Shown: in pieces, positions 63,983 to 64,000 of the stretch
How the letters are laid out: the number at the start of each line of letters is the position of its first letter
How positions within the stretch are numbered: the stretch's first letter is position 1
Assembly: GCA_965277595.1 (NCBI GenBank)
Contig: CBDIDH010000001.1
Coordinates: 186,001 to 250,000, forward strand
Source: CBDIDH01 sp965277595
Lineage (GTDB): Bacteria; Planctomycetota; Planctomycetia; Isosphaerales; Isosphaeraceae
Reading direction: 5' to 3'
DNA: 64,000 nucleotides
Position numbers and translations under genes: made by a program
The notes under the pieces: generated by a model
Seen by the model: only the letters and a program-made list of their open reading frames with translations
Databases searched by the model: none
Told to the model about the DNA's origin: nothing

Positions 63983-64000
63983 CCTCACCTGGGCGCGTTG

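Overview
The window looks like part of a planctomycete chromosome, most likely from the Isosphaeraceae. It is GC-rich. It carries families typical of that group: a DUF1559 pseudopilin-like protein with the N-terminal methylation motif, a DUF1580 helix-turn-helix protein next to a planctomycete-type tyrosine recombinase, a DUF1080 secreted protein, a short ECF sigma factor and a type-2 acyl-ACP desaturase. The single rRNA operon is linked (16S-23S-5S, minus strand). The taxonomic call is an inference from gene content. No database search was run.

Layout. Positions 1-7069 are an integrated island next to tRNA-Gly(CCC). It holds short unrecognised genes, a DUF5131 (phage Gp37/Gp68, three-Cys-motif) protein, a broken TcmP partner gene, a P-loop ATPase, a DUF1580 gene and the integrase. 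Just upstream of the DUF1580 gene is a sequence in which a tRNA 3' half precedes a tRNA 5' half, followed by a hairpin that buries the ribosome binding site. Positions 7242-10880 are a nested transposon graveyard: an ISAs1-type transposase cut by an IS3-type element, which is itself split by a decayed serine recombinase. Positions 11-15.2 kb hold a zinc metallopeptidase, NadA, a small monooxygenase, a small membrane protein and an ECF sigma factor.

Positions 15.4-22.3 kb are repeat-rich. There is an AT-richer P-loop ATPase of the Sll1717 type, ComM, a deleted Uma2 gene, many copies of a TGACACCGATTT repeat, and about 16 copies of a palindrome-bearing ~50 bp tandem repeat. Positions 22.3-44.4 kb are ordinary chromosome: uracil-DNA glycosylase, the DUF1559 protein, MogA/MoaB, a single-chain RsmG-SpoU fusion, an ABC-2 export system, a B12/radical SAM enzyme, a YheT hydrolase, an AsmA-like protein, an MFS transporter, YraN, an EF-hand protein and a Gfo/Idh/MocA oxidoreductase. 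The rRNA operon covers 44.5-50.1 kb. Positions 50.5-64 kb hold a phosphofructokinase with pyrophosphate-type active-site residues, an RDD protein, AccC-AccB, an M24 peptidase, DUF1080, an acyl-ACP desaturase, a PAP2 phosphatase, a GH2 glycosidase, a potassium channel and an ArsR-type regulator.

The clearest functional links are three. AccB-AccC (malonyl-CoA supply) and the desaturase both serve lipid synthesis. The ABC ATPase overlaps its first permease gene, and the second permease follows at once. The rRNA genes form one transcription unit that ends in a 23-bp stem terminator. Several intergenic gaps hold self-complementary 7-8 bp repeats, and one holds a 234-bp MITE-like element.
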